In this document: positions 1 through 11,575 of the stretch, piece after piece | Numbering within the stretch: the first letter of the stretch is position 1 | Layout: each line of letters begins with the position of its first letter | Source of the DNA: Janthinobacterium sp. SUN073 | GTDB taxonomy: Bacteria > Pseudomonadota > Gammaproteobacteria > Burkholderiales > Burkholderiaceae_D | Assembly (NCBI RefSeq): GCF_030397665.1 | Contig: NZ_JAPUBT010000001.1 | Span: forward strand, 617,926-681,925 | Direction of reading: 5' to 3' | Length of the DNA stretch: 64,000 nt | Program-made: the position numbers and the translations under genes | Notes under the pieces: generated by a model | What the model was told of the DNA's origin: nothing | The model's database searches: none | Seen by the model: only the letters and a program-made list of their open reading frames with translations

Positions 1-729
1 GGTCCCGTGCGCCTGATGGTCGTCGAGTGCGATTCCGACCTGCGCCTGCGCGCCACGGCCAAGCTGGACCCGGACGCCACCATTCCCGACGTGGCCACCG
101 TACCGCAATTGCTCAACGCCACGGGCAAGGGCCGCTTCATCATCACCCTGGACCCGGCCGACAAGGTGCCGGGCCAGCAACCGTACCAGGGCATCGTGCC
201 GCTGGACGGCGACGACATGGCGACCGTGATCGAAAACTACATGTTGCGCTCGGAACAGCTCGATACGCGTCTGTGGCTGGCCACGGACGACAGCGTCTCG
301 CGCGGCCTGCTGCTGCAAAAGCTGCCCCACCATGGCGGCAAGGCCGAAGCGACGCCTGTCTCGGAAGAAGTTGCGCTGGACACATGGCACCGCGCCGTGA
401 TGCTGGCGTCGACCCTGAAAGAGGAAGAAATCCTCGCCACCGACATCGAGACCCTGATGCAGCGCTTGTTCTGGGAAGAAACCATCCGCGTCTTCGAGCC
501 GCTGCACCCAAGCTTCCATTGCAGCTGCACGCGTGAAAAAGTCGGCAATATGCTCAAGATGCTGGGCGAGGAAGAAGTCAACGGCACCCTCGACGAAGTG
601 GGGCAAGTGGGCGTGAATTGCGATTTCTGCGGCCAGCACTATACCTTCGACAAGGTCGATTGCGCGCAGCTGTTCATCACGGATGCGCCCGCCGAAGTAC
701 TGATTCCGCCAGCCGCCAGCATTAACTAA
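1..729 (+). CDS. hslO: Hsp33 redox-regulated holdase chaperone, 3' part (5' end cut by window)
   Basis: Hsp33 is a cytosolic holdase that is switched on when oxidation releases zinc from four conserved cysteines. The frame is open from base 1 and has no convincing start, so the N-terminal part lies outside the window. The visible 242 residues include the typical core (GPVRLMVVEC, then the GQQPYQGIVPL segment) and the C-terminal zinc switch, seen as a CSC pair and about 30 residues later a CDFC pair, giving the CxC...CxxC signature. The protein ends in a short hydrophobic tail. A hairpin terminator follows directly. The family assignment is firm; only the 5' boundary is unknown. Confidence 0.95.
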   Translation, partial: GPVRLMVVECDSDLRLRATAKLDPDATIPDVATVPQLLNATGKGRFIITLDPADKVPGQQPYQGIVPLDGDDMATVIENYMLRSEQLDTRLWLATDDSVSRGLLLQKLPHHGGKAEATPVSEEVALDTWHRAVMLASTLKEEEILATDIETLMQRLFWEETIRVFEPLHPSFHCSCTREKVGNMLKMLGEEEVNGTLDEVGQVGVNCDFCGQHYTFDKVDCAQLFITDAPAEVLIPPAASIN

Positions 730-743
730 TTGTAATATTCCCC

Positions 744-772
744 GCGCCGCCCCTCAGGCGGCGCAATTGTTT
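744..772 (+). terminator. Rho-independent-like terminator after hslO
   Basis: An 8-bp perfect stem GCGCCGCC / GGCGGCGC with a 5-nt loop is followed by AATTGTTT. It lies 15 bases after the hslO stop and just before the Pho-box region of the next operon. Confidence 0.6.
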
Positions 773-775
773 CCA

Positions 776-815
776 CTGTCATCGTTCCGTCATCAGTCCG
801 TCATCAGCCCGTCAC
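776..815 (+). promoter_or_regulatory. Tandem Pho box (four 7-mers at 11-bp spacing)
   Basis: Four copies of a heptamer, CTGTCAT, CCGTCAT, CCGTCAT and CCGTCAC, start at 776, 787, 798 and 809, each separated by 4 bases. PhoB binds CTGTCAT-N4-CTGTCAT, so this reads as two adjacent Pho boxes. The array ends 54 bases before the TonB receptor start. It predicts induction of the receptor and phosphodiesterase pair under phosphate starvation, which fits the phosphodiester substrate of the second gene. Binding is inferred from the pattern. Confidence 0.8.
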
Positions 816-869
816 GCGCCGCCGTTACGCTGCGCAGCTTGTATTACCCACACTACTTTCCACAGGCTG

Positions 870-3272
870 ATGATGACCACCCACTTGACGCTGGCCCTGC
901 GCCGCCATTCCTTCCATGTTTTGCTGGGCGCTTGCGCCGCAGGCCTCTCCCTGCCGGCCCTGGCGCAAACAGCCGTCGCCATCGCCGTGGCGTCCGCCAC
1001 CACCGAGATGGCAGCGCCCGTTGATGACAACGCACCGATGGCCACCGTGGAGATTTCCTCGCGCAAGACGCGTTCTTCGGTCGCCCTGAGCAAGAATGAA
1101 ATCCAGAAAATCCTGCCCGGCACGAATCCCCTGAAAGCCTTGCAAACCTTGCCTGGCGTCAGCTTCCAGACGGCCGATCCATGGGGCAACAACGAACAAA
1201 ACCTGTCGCTGTTCGTGCATGGCTTTTCCGGCCAGCAACTCGGCTACACCATGGATGGCGTGCCGCTCGGTGACCAGCAGTACGGCAACTACAACGGCCT
1301 GTCGCCGCAGCGCGCCGTGATCAGCGAAAACGTGCGCAGCGTCGTGCTGTCCTCGGGCGCGGGCGACCTGGCGACGGCCTCGACCAGCAACCTGGGCGGC
1401 ACCATCGAAACCTATTCCAGCGACCCGCTGGCCACGCAAGGCGCCAGCGTGCAGCAGACCGTGGGCAGCCACCGCACCTCGCGCACGTTCGCCCGCTACG
1501 ACACGGGCGCCTTCGGCGACGGCAGCAGCGCCTACTTTTCCATCCTGCATCACGAAGCGCGCGCCTGGGACTTCGATGCGCGCCAGGGCGGCGACCAGTT
1601 CAACGCCAAATACGTCAACCGCAGCGAGGCGGGCAAGCTGACCCTGTTCTTCAATTACTCGGACAAGATCGAACCGAACGAAGACAGCACCGTGCACGTG
1701 GCCGGGGAGACGAGCGCGCCGTACACGCGCCCCTTCCTGTACCCGGACTTCAAGGCGGCCCTCAATTACCTGTCGCCGACGGGCGCCACGCCAGCCGCCG
1801 ACGGCAACAATTACCGCAATTACTACAGCGATGCGCAGCGCACCGATTACCTGGCCTACGCCAAGTTCGACGCCAACTTGTCCGAAGGCATGACGTGGGC
1901 TAACCAGGTGTATTACCACAAGGATGACGGCGCGGGCGTGGTAGCCGGCCCCATCGGCGTGGCCGGCTTGCCTGGCCTGTTCAGCGTGTACTACCCGAAA
2001 CAGAACCTGAAACAGGTGTTCGGCAACTCGGGCTACGCCGTGCGCACGACGGAATACGACATCAAGCGCGGTGGATTCCTTTCCACGCTGCGCAAGGAAA
2101 TCGGCAATCACCAGCTGGAAGCGGGCCTGTGGCTGGAACAGAACCGCTCGTCCGCCTACCGCCGCTGGTATGCGCTGGACGTCAACAACCCGACCTCGCC
2201 GTATGATCGCCCCAGCAATCCCTTGATCACGCAGTACGGCAGCGAGATCGACAACAAGGTGGTGCAGCTGCACTTGCAGGATGAATGGCGCATCCGCCCC
2301 GATATCGCCCTGCAGGCGGGCTTCAAGTCCAGCCTGCAATTCGCCGATGGCCAATTCCCCGTGCAACCGGCCAAGGGCGCCATTTCCGGCGGCTCGACGG
2401 CCTTGCCGGTCGGCACCATCAACACGAAAAAATGGTTCCTGCCGCAAGTGGGCGCGCGCTGGGACTTCACGCCGCAAGACCAGCTGTACTTCAATATCCA
2501 GAAAAACATGCGCCAGTTCGTCACCTACGGCGGCGGCGGCGCCTCGCCATGGAGCTTGTCGAGCCAGGCCGCCTTCGACCTGTTCAAGCGCGACGCCAAG
2601 CCGGAAACGGCCCTCACCTATGAAGTGGGCGTGCGCGGCAGCCATCCATTGCGCTTGGGCGCCATCACGGCCATCGATGGCCAGGTCAATGTGTACCACG
2701 TCGATTTCAGCAACCGTTTGCTGCAGATCAGCCCGACGCCCGTGATTTCCTCCATCATCGGTGGCAATCCCGTGCTGGCCAACGTGGGCAGCGTGCGCAC
2801 GGACGGCATCGACATCGCCGGCACTGTACACTTCGGCAACAATTTCTCGTTCTACAATGCCCTCTCGTACAACCGCTCGCAGTACGCGGACAATTACAAC
2901 AATGGCGCCGCGCTGGTGCTGACGGCGGGCAAGAACGTGCCCGGCTCGCCGGAATGGCTGAACAAGTTCGTGGCCTCGGCTACGTTGGGCGATATCGAAG
3001 TGCAGCTGACGGGAGACTATGTGGGCAAGCGCTACGCGACGTACACCAACGATTTATCGGTCCCCAGCTATTTCCTGATGGGCCTGGGCGTGTCGGGCAA
3101 GCTGCCGGCCATGGCCAGCTGGCTGAAAAACCCGCGCTGGCGCTTGAACGTCAGCAACCTGGCCAACCGCGAAGGTTCGCTGAACGTGGTGGTGGGCGCG
3201 GCCGACAAGACGTATAACACCTTCCCGATCGCCCCGCGCCAGGGCTTTTTGACCCTGACGGCGGACTTCTGA
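870..3272 (+). CDS. TonB-dependent outer-membrane receptor (likely phosphodiester uptake)
   Basis: An 800-residue outer-membrane gated channel that would import a substrate using TonB energy. The N-terminus has a basic stretch, a hydrophobic core and an ALAQ cleavage site near residue 33. A plug domain follows (NPLKALQTLPGVSFQT, then the GYTMDGVPLGD and SSGAGDLATASTSNLGG segments). The rest is a long beta-barrel ending in a terminal Phe (TLTADF), as expected for a barrel protein. The start is the first of two adjacent ATGs, with a weak AGG ahead. The stop shares TGATG with the next gene, so both are translated together. The Pho boxes and the phosphodiesterase partner suggest a phosphorylated or glycerophosphodiester ligand; the exact ligand is not visible. 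Confidence 0.9.
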   Translation: MMTTHLTLALRRHSFHVLLGACAAGLSLPALAQTAVAIAVASATTEMAAPVDDNAPMATVEISSRKTRSSVALSKNEIQKILPGTNPLKALQTLPGVSFQTADPWGNNEQNLSLFVHGFSGQQLGYTMDGVPLGDQQYGNYNGLSPQRAVISENVRSVVLSSGAGDLATASTSNLGGTIETYSSDPLATQGASVQQTVGSHRTSRTFARYDTGAFGDGSSAYFSILHHEARAWDFDARQGGDQFNAKYVNRSEAGKLTLFFNYSDKIEPNEDSTVHVAGETSAPYTRPFLYPDFKAALNYLSPTGATPAADGNNYRNYYSDAQRTDYLAYAKFDANLSEGMTWANQVYYHKDDGAGVVAGPIGVAGLPGLFSVYYPKQNLKQVFGNSGYAVRTTEYDIKRGGFLSTLRKEIGNHQLEAGLWLEQNRSSAYRRWYALDVNNPTSPYDRPSNPLITQYGSEIDNKVVQLHLQDEWRIRPDIALQAGFKSSLQFADGQFPVQPAKGAISGGSTALPVGTINTKKWFLPQVGARWDFTPQDQLYFNIQKNMRQFVTYGGGGASPWSLSSQAAFDLFKRDAKPETALTYEVGVRGSHPLRLGAITAIDGQVNVYHVDFSNRLLQISPTPVISSIIGGNPVLANVGSVRTDGIDIAGTVHFGNNFSFYNALSYNRSQYADNYNNGAALVLTAGKNVPGSPEWLNKFVASATLGDIEVQLTGDYVGKRYATYTNDLSVPSYFLMGLGVSGKLPAMASWLKNPRWRLNVSNLANREGSLNVVVGAADKTYNTFPIAPRQGFLTLTADF

Positions 3273-4402
3273 TGCGCGAGCCTATCCTCCCGCAACGGCA
3301 CTTTTCACGCCGCAACTTCGTCCAGGCGGCCGTGGGCGGCCTGGCGCTGGCCGCCGCGCCCGGCTTTGCCGCCGGCCTGCTGGCCCCGCCTCCCGCCCGT
3401 CCGCTGGTGTTCGCCCACCGGGGTGCCAGCGCCCTGCGCCCCGAGCATACGCTGGCGTCGTACGCCAAGGCCATCCTCGACGGCGCCGACTACGTGGAGC
3501 CCGACCTGGTCGCCACGCGCGACGGCATCCTGGTGGCGCGCCATGAAAGCAACCTGATCGACACCACCGACGTGGCGCGGCGGCCTGAATTTGCCAGCCG
3601 GCGCGGCAAGAAACTGGTCGACGGCGAATGGCACGAAGGCTGGTTCGTCGACGACTTCACCCTGGCGGAATTGAAAACCCTGCGCGCCATCGAACGGCTG
3701 CCGAAAGTACGCACCGGCAACACCTTGTACGATGGCCAATTCCAGATCCCCACGTGGGAAGAAATCATCGATTTTGTTGCAGCGCAATCTGCCGCCAGCG
3801 GACGCATCATCGGCCTCGTGCCGGAGCTGAAAAGTTCCACCTACTTCGGCGATGCGGGCCTGGCGCTGGAAGACCGTTTCCTGTCGACCATGCTGGCGCA
3901 CGAATACACGCGCCGCGCGCCGATCGAAATCCAGTCCTTCGAAGTGGCCAATTTGAAGTACCTGCGCGAGAAGCTGGGACGGCGCGCCAACGTGCGCCTG
4001 ATGCAACTGGTGGTGGGCGGCGATATTCGCCCGATGGACGTGGCCAAGGCGGGCGGCAAGCTGACCTTCGGGCAGATGATCACGCCGGCGGGCTTGCGCG
4101 ACATCGCCGCCTACGCGGACGTGGTGGCGCCGCCCACGCGAGGCGTCATCCCGTTAGGCGCCGACCAGCGCCTGGCCAAGCCCACCGCCATCGTCGATGA
4201 TGCGCACCAGGCAGGCTTGCTGTTGCACACGTGGACCTTCCGCCCGGAAAACCGTTTCTTGGCGGCCGACTTCCGCGATGGCAATGGAGAGAACGCGCGC
4301 AACGAAGCGGGATCCGTGGCGGAAATGCGGCGTTATATCGCAACGGGACTGGACGGCTTTTTCAGCGACGATCCGGGCCTGGGACGCATCGCCGCCGGAT
4401 AA
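3272..4402 (+). CDS. glpQ: Periplasmic glycerophosphodiester phosphodiesterase (Tat signal)
   Basis: Hydrolyses glycerophosphodiesters to an alcohol and glycerol-3-phosphate, giving access to phospholipid-derived phosphate and carbon. The 376-residue protein begins with a twin-arginine signal (SRRNFVQ at residues 12-18, then an Ala-rich hydrophobic stretch). The mature part opens with the GDPD signature LVFAHRGASALRPEHTLASY, where His49 and the following Arg are catalytic, and continues with the metal-binding VEPDLVATRDG motif (Glu and Asp). Length matches periplasmic GlpQ rather than the shorter cytosolic UgpQ type. It overlaps the receptor stop by one base, so the two genes form one operon behind the Pho boxes. 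The family is firm; the symbol is assigned by type. Confidence 0.9.
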   Translation: MREPILPQRHFSRRNFVQAAVGGLALAAAPGFAAGLLAPPPARPLVFAHRGASALRPEHTLASYAKAILDGADYVEPDLVATRDGILVARHESNLIDTTDVARRPEFASRRGKKLVDGEWHEGWFVDDFTLAELKTLRAIERLPKVRTGNTLYDGQFQIPTWEEIIDFVAAQSAASGRIIGLVPELKSSTYFGDAGLALEDRFLSTMLAHEYTRRAPIEIQSFEVANLKYLREKLGRRANVRLMQLVVGGDIRPMDVAKAGGKLTFGQMITPAGLRDIAAYADVVAPPTRGVIPLGADQRLAKPTAIVDDAHQAGLLLHTWTFRPENRFLAADFRDGNGENARNEAGSVAEMRRYIATGLDGFFSDDPGLGRIAAG

Positions 4403-4426
4403 ACATTTCGTAACAATTTTAATTTC

Positions 4427-4457
4427 AGGGCGTGGCCGGCAGCTACGCCCTTATTAT
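4427..4457 (+). terminator. Hairpin after the phosphodiesterase gene
   Basis: A 7-bp stem AGGGCGT / ACGCCCT with an 11-nt loop is followed by TATTAT. It lies 24 bases past the stop and probably ends the receptor-phosphodiesterase transcript. Confidence 0.45.
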
Positions 4458-4554
4458 GCGTTTCTTGAATTTCTGAAATTGGAATTTGAAATTGGACGCA
4501 TATCGCAAACTCCATTATTGTGCAATGCAACAACAGACCATTCATGGAGGGCAT

Positions 4555-4842
4555 ATGTCCACTTTTACCAACACCTACAGCAACGACAACGACAACGACA
4601 ACTACTTCAGCAACCTGGGCCGCGCCACGCGCGCCTTCCTGGGCGCCCTGCTCGCTACCAAGCCGTACAGCGAACTGGCACAGAAGGAAGTCATCGCCAC
4701 GAACACCAGCAGCGCCGAAGAACAGCGCTATGTGCGCCCAAGCAAGCGCGACATCGCCCTGCTGAACTCGGAAGCGGCCCGTTATGAAAACCTGATGCCG
4801 AATCTGGCCTCGGAACTGCGTTTCCTGGCGTCGCGCGGATAA
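4555..4842 (+). CDS. Small hypothetical protein, 95 aa
   Basis: I do not recognise this gene. The ATG at 4555 is preceded by a clean GGAGG five bases upstream; an in-frame ATG further upstream has no ribosome site. The protein starts with MSTFTNTYSNDNDNDNYF, where Asn-Asp pairs come from a small AACGAC repeat. A mildly hydrophobic GRATRAFLGALLATKPYSEL segment follows, then a charged helical C-terminus rich in Glu and Arg. There is no signal peptide or clear membrane segment. It is a free-standing gene with a strong Shine-Dalgarno, followed by a large hairpin and another tiny gene. It looks genuinely coding, of unknown role. Confidence 0.65.
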   Translation: MSTFTNTYSNDNDNDNYFSNLGRATRAFLGALLATKPYSELAQKEVIATNTSSAEEQRYVRPSKRDIALLNSEAARYENLMPNLASELRFLASRG

Positions 4843-4924
4843 AAAACGCCCAGGGCGGCGTTGCCTGCGCCTCGCCGTACGTTCGTACTGTCTTCGGCTG
4901 GTCGCCTGGCCCTGAACGTTTTTT
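4841..4924. terminator. 84-bp inverted repeat with A6/T6 ends, bidirectional terminator-like
   Basis: Arms AAAAAACGCCCAGGGC (4841-4856) and GCCCTGAACGTTTTTT (4909-4924) pair at 14 of 16 positions. They enclose about 50 bases that contain a second small palindrome, GTACGTTCGTAC. The arm starts inside the stop codon of the 95-aa gene. The A-run and T-run at the ends fit a terminator in either direction. The large apical part is more than a terminator needs, so this may be a dispersed repeat. Confidence 0.6.
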
Positions 4925-4952
4925 AAGCTAACTAAATTAGAAGGATTTTTAT

Positions 4953-5045
4953 ATGATGATTCTCGAAACCGCACTGATCGCCGTCGCCGTCGTCGTTACC
5001 GGCATCCATTTCTATCTGATCTCGACCGGCAAAGCCCGTTTCTGA
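4953..5045 (+). CDS. Predicted 30-aa single-span membrane peptide
   Basis: A very short frame starting MMILETALIAVAVVVTG and ending ISTGKARF. An AAGGA ribosome site lies 8 bases before the first ATG, in an otherwise AT-rich leader. About 20 residues form an uninterrupted hydrophobic span with Glu5 near the N-terminus and Lys/Arg at the C-terminus, the layout of a bitopic small membrane protein of the KdpF or CydX size class. No large partner gene is adjacent, so a complex partner cannot be named. Codons are typical for this genome. It follows a hairpin and precedes the convergent ftsB. Coding is supported by the ribosome site, composition and topology, but not proven. Confidence 0.55.
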   Translation: MMILETALIAVAVVVTGIHFYLISTGKARF

Positions 5046-5132
5046 TCAGCAAGCAGCAAGGTAGTAGCAGTCATAAAGTGATAGGTCAGCCTGGCAATCG
5101 GTCCAGGCTGGCAAGCGGGAAGTAGTTAGTAC

Positions 5133-5456
5133 TCAGTGTGGCGCAGCAGCGTCCACCGGTGTCTCCAGCAGTGGCGGGGTCTGGCCCTTGCGCACGATCT
5201 GCACGAAAATCTCATTCTGTTTGACCATGCCCAGCTCATAGCGGGCACGCTCTTCGACGGCGCCCGTCCCATCTTTCAGGTCGCGCACTTCGGATTCGAG
5301 CTTGGCGTTGCGCGCCTTCAATTCCATATTCTTCTTGTTGGCCAGCGCCACTTGGGCTTCCATGTCGGCAACACGCAGCCAGCCGCCTTTACCCAGCCAG
5401 AGGGGAAATTGGATCAGCAGCAGCAGGGCTGCCAGGGCGAGCGTAATCAGGCGCAT
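5133..5456 (-). CDS. ftsB: Cell division protein FtsB
   Basis: FtsB is the small bitopic divisome protein that joins FtsL and FtsQ at the septum. The chosen start ([20 protein letters not shown]) gives a short cytosolic end, one membrane span, then [12 protein letters not shown] and a coiled coil ([20 protein letters not shown]) with a conserved [21 protein letters not shown] segment. Length is 107 residues, normal for the family. An upstream in-frame ATG would add only six residues. It lies downstream of eno on the same strand, as in many Proteobacteria, with a hairpin between the two. Confidence 0.93.
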   Translation of the reverse strand: MRLITLALAALLLLIQFPLWLGKGGWLRVADMEAQVALANKKNMELKARNAKLESEVRDLKDGTGAVEERARYELGMVKQNEIFVQIVRKGQTPPLLETPVDAAAPH

Positions 5457-5475
5457 GGGGCATTCAGTTAACAAA

Positions 5476-5497
5476 CCGGCCGGATATCTCCGGCCGG
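5476..5497 (-). terminator. Hairpin between eno and ftsB (possible attenuator)
   Basis: A perfect 9-bp stem CCGGCCGGA / TCCGGCCGG with a 4-base loop sits 20 bases before the ftsB start. On the minus strand it is followed only by TTTGTT, a weak U-run, so partial termination that lowers ftsB expression relative to eno is plausible. Confidence 0.45.
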
Positions 5498-5517
5498 CCA
5501 GTGGGTTTTACATCAGC

Positions 5518-8640
<3,123 letters not shown>

Positions 8641-8841
8641 CTAAAGCCCGCCTGCGGCGCTCTCCACGCGTGGAAATTTGCGCCAAATGTCGACGATCGC
8701 CCCCGCTCCTGCGGTCTACGCACAACAAAATTACTCAATAGCAATAATTGAAATATTTTCAATTCCTTAATTTGTGTGGGCGATCGAACAGACCCTGCCG
8801 CGCCCTGGCGGCAGACTGGAATTTTTCAACGGAGGTCCATC

Positions 8842-9249
8842 ATGAGCTACGAAGAACGCGACGCCTACGGCATGTATGTCAACCGCGGCCACAAAGGTCC
8901 CGGCCCTGAACTGATGGGTGCCGACACCCTGATCGGCGACCATGTGCACAACGCCAAGGACGAACACCTGGGCGAAATCAAGGAAATCATGCTCGACATG
9001 CGCAGTGGCAAGATCGCCTACGCCGTCATGTCGCACGGCGGCGTCTTCACCATCGGCGAAAAACTGTTCGCCGTGCCGTGGGAAGCGCTGCTGCTCGACA
9101 CCGTCAACAAGCGCTTCACGCTCAACGTCGACAAGGAACGCATCGAAAACGCCCCCGGCTTCGATACGGACAACTGGCCGAACATGGCCGATACCACGTG
9201 GGCCCAGTCCATCCATAGTTACTACGGAACGACACCACGCGAGTATTAA
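8842..9249 (+). CDS. PRC-barrel domain protein (paralogue 1)
   Basis: A 135-residue soluble protein of the PRC-barrel superfamily, a beta-barrel fold often used for protein or RNA contacts. The ATG at 8842 has a strong GGAGG site; the frame extends upstream without one. The barrel region covers about residues 25-105 (GADTLIGDHV, GEIKEIMLDMRSGKIAYAVM, KLFAVPWEAL). There is no signal peptide. A close paralogue lies at 52332, sharing long identical blocks such as GEIKEIMLDM versus GDIKEIMLDM and KLFAVPWE. Proteins of this type are often stress-induced in Burkholderiales; no partner is evident here. The AT-rich upstream region probably carries its own promoter. Confidence 0.85.
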   Translation: MSYEERDAYGMYVNRGHKGPGPELMGADTLIGDHVHNAKDEHLGEIKEIMLDMRSGKIAYAVMSHGGVFTIGEKLFAVPWEALLLDTVNKRFTLNVDKERIENAPGFDTDNWPNMADTTWAQSIHSYYGTTPREY

Positions 9250-9279
9250 TCAAGCCAAAGCGCGGGGCTGGGGTCTGCT

Positions 9280-11535
9280 TTAAAAGCGGTACTCCAGCCC
9301 AGCCACATACGTCCTCCCCCGCGCCGTGCTCAGCGGCGTATTCTCTTGCGACTGCGACGGCATCGAGTTCAGGCGGTTCAACGCTTCCGAGAAATCCTTG
9401 TTCATGGCGTTCTGCACCGACAGGCGCAGGAACAGGTTCTTGCTGACTTGGTAACTCGCATACAGGTCGATCACGGCCGGGATCTTCGGATTCTCGGCCT
9501 TGAGCACCTCGCCCGTCGCTTCATCGGCTTCATTGTCCGGCGACAGGCGGCGGTTCGAGCCCGTGTGCTTGAGGATGGCGCCCACTTCCAGCTTGTTGTC
9601 CAGCAGGCGCGTGCCCACGTCGAGGTTGTAGTACACGCTGGGCAGCTCGCTGATGTCGGCCGCGCCGAACCAGGCGCTGGCGATCGAGGTGGGCTGGCGC
9701 GTCGTTTCGCGCGTGTACGACAGGCGCGCATAGGCCGGCCCCAGCTGATATTGCGCTTCCAGTTCCCATCCGCGCGAGTACACGGGCGTGGCCGAGTTGA
9801 TGTAGATATACATATTGGTCACGTACTCATCCACATTCTTCCAGTCATTGGCGAGCACTTCCGCGATATTGCACTTGCGGCCGCTGTCGCACACAAGGAA
9901 GGACTGGCTGGTGATATAGCCGTCGATCTTGCTCTTGAAATACAGGGCCTTGAAGTTCAGCACGTCATTCTTGCTCAGCAAGCCATGCAGACTGGAATTG
10001 AAGCCCAACTGATAAGTGCTGGCCCGCTCGCCCTTCAGGAAGGGGTTCATCGAGGCGCCGCCGTCGTTGGAAAAGAATACTTCCTGCGGATTCGGCCCGC
10101 GCATGGTGCGCTCGGCACTGGCAAACGGCTGGAACCACGGCGTGACCTGGGCTGACAGCATCAGCGAAGGATTCACGCCGTGTTCTTTCAGCGCAATGCG
10201 CGACGCCCCTTGCGGGAAGCACTGCACGCGCAGGTCGCAGGCGGGCTTGTGGCCAGTCAAATCAAAGTGCGTGGTGTTCAGGCCTGCATTGACCTGAACA
10301 ATGCCGCGGTTGTACTGCAGGCCCGCATACAGGCTGTTGATCTTTTGCACGCCTTCGGGGCCGAACGTGTTGTTCTCAATCGATTGTAAGTTGGCGTCCG
10401 GGTTGTCGGGATCGTCGACCAGGCTTTCCACGTGTTTGCTGTATCTGTTACGCATCAGCTTGCCGCCCACTGTCACCAGGGCATCGCCGCCGGCCAGCCT
10501 GAAGCTGCTGGTGTTATTGATATCGAAGGCATCGGCACGGTTGGCCGCATTCGTGTTGATGAAATTGGTCAGCGCCTCGGGCATGTATTTCTGGTTGCCA
10601 CGGCTGCTGCTGGCCACCACATTGAGGTCGATCAACTCCGAAAACGGTGTGTAGTGATATTTGACGTAGTAGTCATCGCTGTGGATATCGCGGCGCGTAA
10701 ACGTGCTGCGGTAATCGCGCGCCGACAGTTCCAGCGCGTGGAAGTCGCTCAATTTGAGGTCCAGCTTGAGCAATTGCGACTTGGGCTTTTGCTTGTAATA
10801 GCGGTTGTAGCCGAAACCGAATTCCTCGCTGTTGACACCCTTGGCATTCTTGTAGTTGTTGCCGATCACACTCGCGCTGGTGGCCGCCATGAAGCCTACG
10901 CTGCCGCCATCGAAGGCAGGGTTTTTCATGGCCACGGCCAGCATGGCGCTGCGTCCCACGCCATTATTTCCGCTCCACATCTTCGTGCGCGCCCCCGTTT
11001 TTTCACCGGCGAAGACCACGTCATCGACGCCGATGGTGCGGAAGTTGGCGCTGCCGGCCAGCGCATTGACGCCGTCGCCACCGACGACATTGCCGCGCGA
11101 CACGTCCACGCCGATGATGAAATTCGGGTCGATCAAGGCGCCGAACTGGCTGCTGGGCACACCGCCATGCGACACGGACGATGGCGCGCTGCCATAGTAA
11201 TTCTGGCTCACGCCATCGACCATCATGTTGACGCGGCCCAGGCCCGACAAGCCGCGAATATTGACGCTGACGGCGCCCTGCGCCGGATCGATCTGGGTAA
11301 ACGTGCCCGGCATGCTACGCACGATCTGGTCCACCGGCTGCAAGCGCGTGTCCGCGCCGCGCGCGCTGACGGCACCCGGTTTTTCCAGCGCCTGATGTTC
11401 CGCAGGGACCGCCTCGCCCGACACATTCAGCGGCGAAAACGCGACCTTGCCGTCGGTACTCTCTTGCGCCCATGCCTGCTGCGCCAGCAACGCCATGCAA
11501 ACGCCCACGGCTCGCGTCATTGTCTTGATATGCAT
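9280..11535 (-). CDS. TonB-dependent receptor, heme/hemoglobin type
   Basis: A 751-residue outer-membrane receptor. The start (MHIKTMTRAVGVCMALLAQQAWAQ) gives a clean signal peptide and follows a GAGGG ribosome site; the longer frame starts inside tonB. The plug has VDQIVRSMPGTFTQIDPAQGAVSVNIRGLSG and a DGVSQNYYG segment, and the barrel contains the ERTMRGPNPQEVFF block found in HasR/HmuR-like receptors. It ends in an aromatic residue (GLEYRF). As the last gene of the chaN-exbB-exbD-tonB cluster behind a Fur box, heme or another iron carrier is the likely substrate. The cysteine pairs in the barrel loops (CDLRVQC and CDSGRKC) may form disulfides. Ligand is inferred. Confidence 0.88.
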   Translation of the reverse strand: MHIKTMTRAVGVCMALLAQQAWAQESTDGKVAFSPLNVSGEAVPAEHQALEKPGAVSARGADTRLQPVDQIVRSMPGTFTQIDPAQGAVSVNIRGLSGLGRVNMMVDGVSQNYYGSAPSSVSHGGVPSSQFGALIDPNFIIGVDVSRGNVVGGDGVNALAGSANFRTIGVDDVVFAGEKTGARTKMWSGNNGVGRSAMLAVAMKNPAFDGGSVGFMAATSASVIGNNYKNAKGVNSEEFGFGYNRYYKQKPKSQLLKLDLKLSDFHALELSARDYRSTFTRRDIHSDDYYVKYHYTPFSELIDLNVVASSSRGNQKYMPEALTNFINTNAANRADAFDINNTSSFRLAGGDALVTVGGKLMRNRYSKHVESLVDDPDNPDANLQSIENNTFGPEGVQKINSLYAGLQYNRGIVQVNAGLNTTHFDLTGHKPACDLRVQCFPQGASRIALKEHGVNPSLMLSAQVTPWFQPFASAERTMRGPNPQEVFFSNDGGASMNPFLKGERASTYQLGFNSSLHGLLSKNDVLNFKALYFKSKIDGYITSQSFLVCDSGRKCNIAEVLANDWKNVDEYVTNMYIYINSATPVYSRGWELEAQYQLGPAYARLSYTRETTRQPTSIASAWFGAADISELPSVYYNLDVGTRLLDNKLEVGAILKHTGSNRRLSPDNEADEATGEVLKAENPKIPAVIDLYASYQVSKNLFLRLSVQNAMNKDFSEALNRLNSMPSQSQENTPLSTARGRTYVAGLEYRF

Positions 11536-11575
11536 ACACCCTCGATTTGTTATGTGATTGAAAAAATGCGAAAAA

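Noticed and set aside
825-2831. Long open frame on the minus strand opposite the first TonB receptor
   Set aside because: High-GC codon bias opens the antisense frame; its product is His/Arg/Val-rich with no domain, while the plus frame is a clear receptor. The same applies to long antisense frames opposite eno, pyrG, dnaE2, the CHAT gene and hrpA.
4574-4597. AACGAC repeat in the 95-aa gene as a slippage hotspot
   Set aside because: Only about three hexamer units; too short to claim variability.
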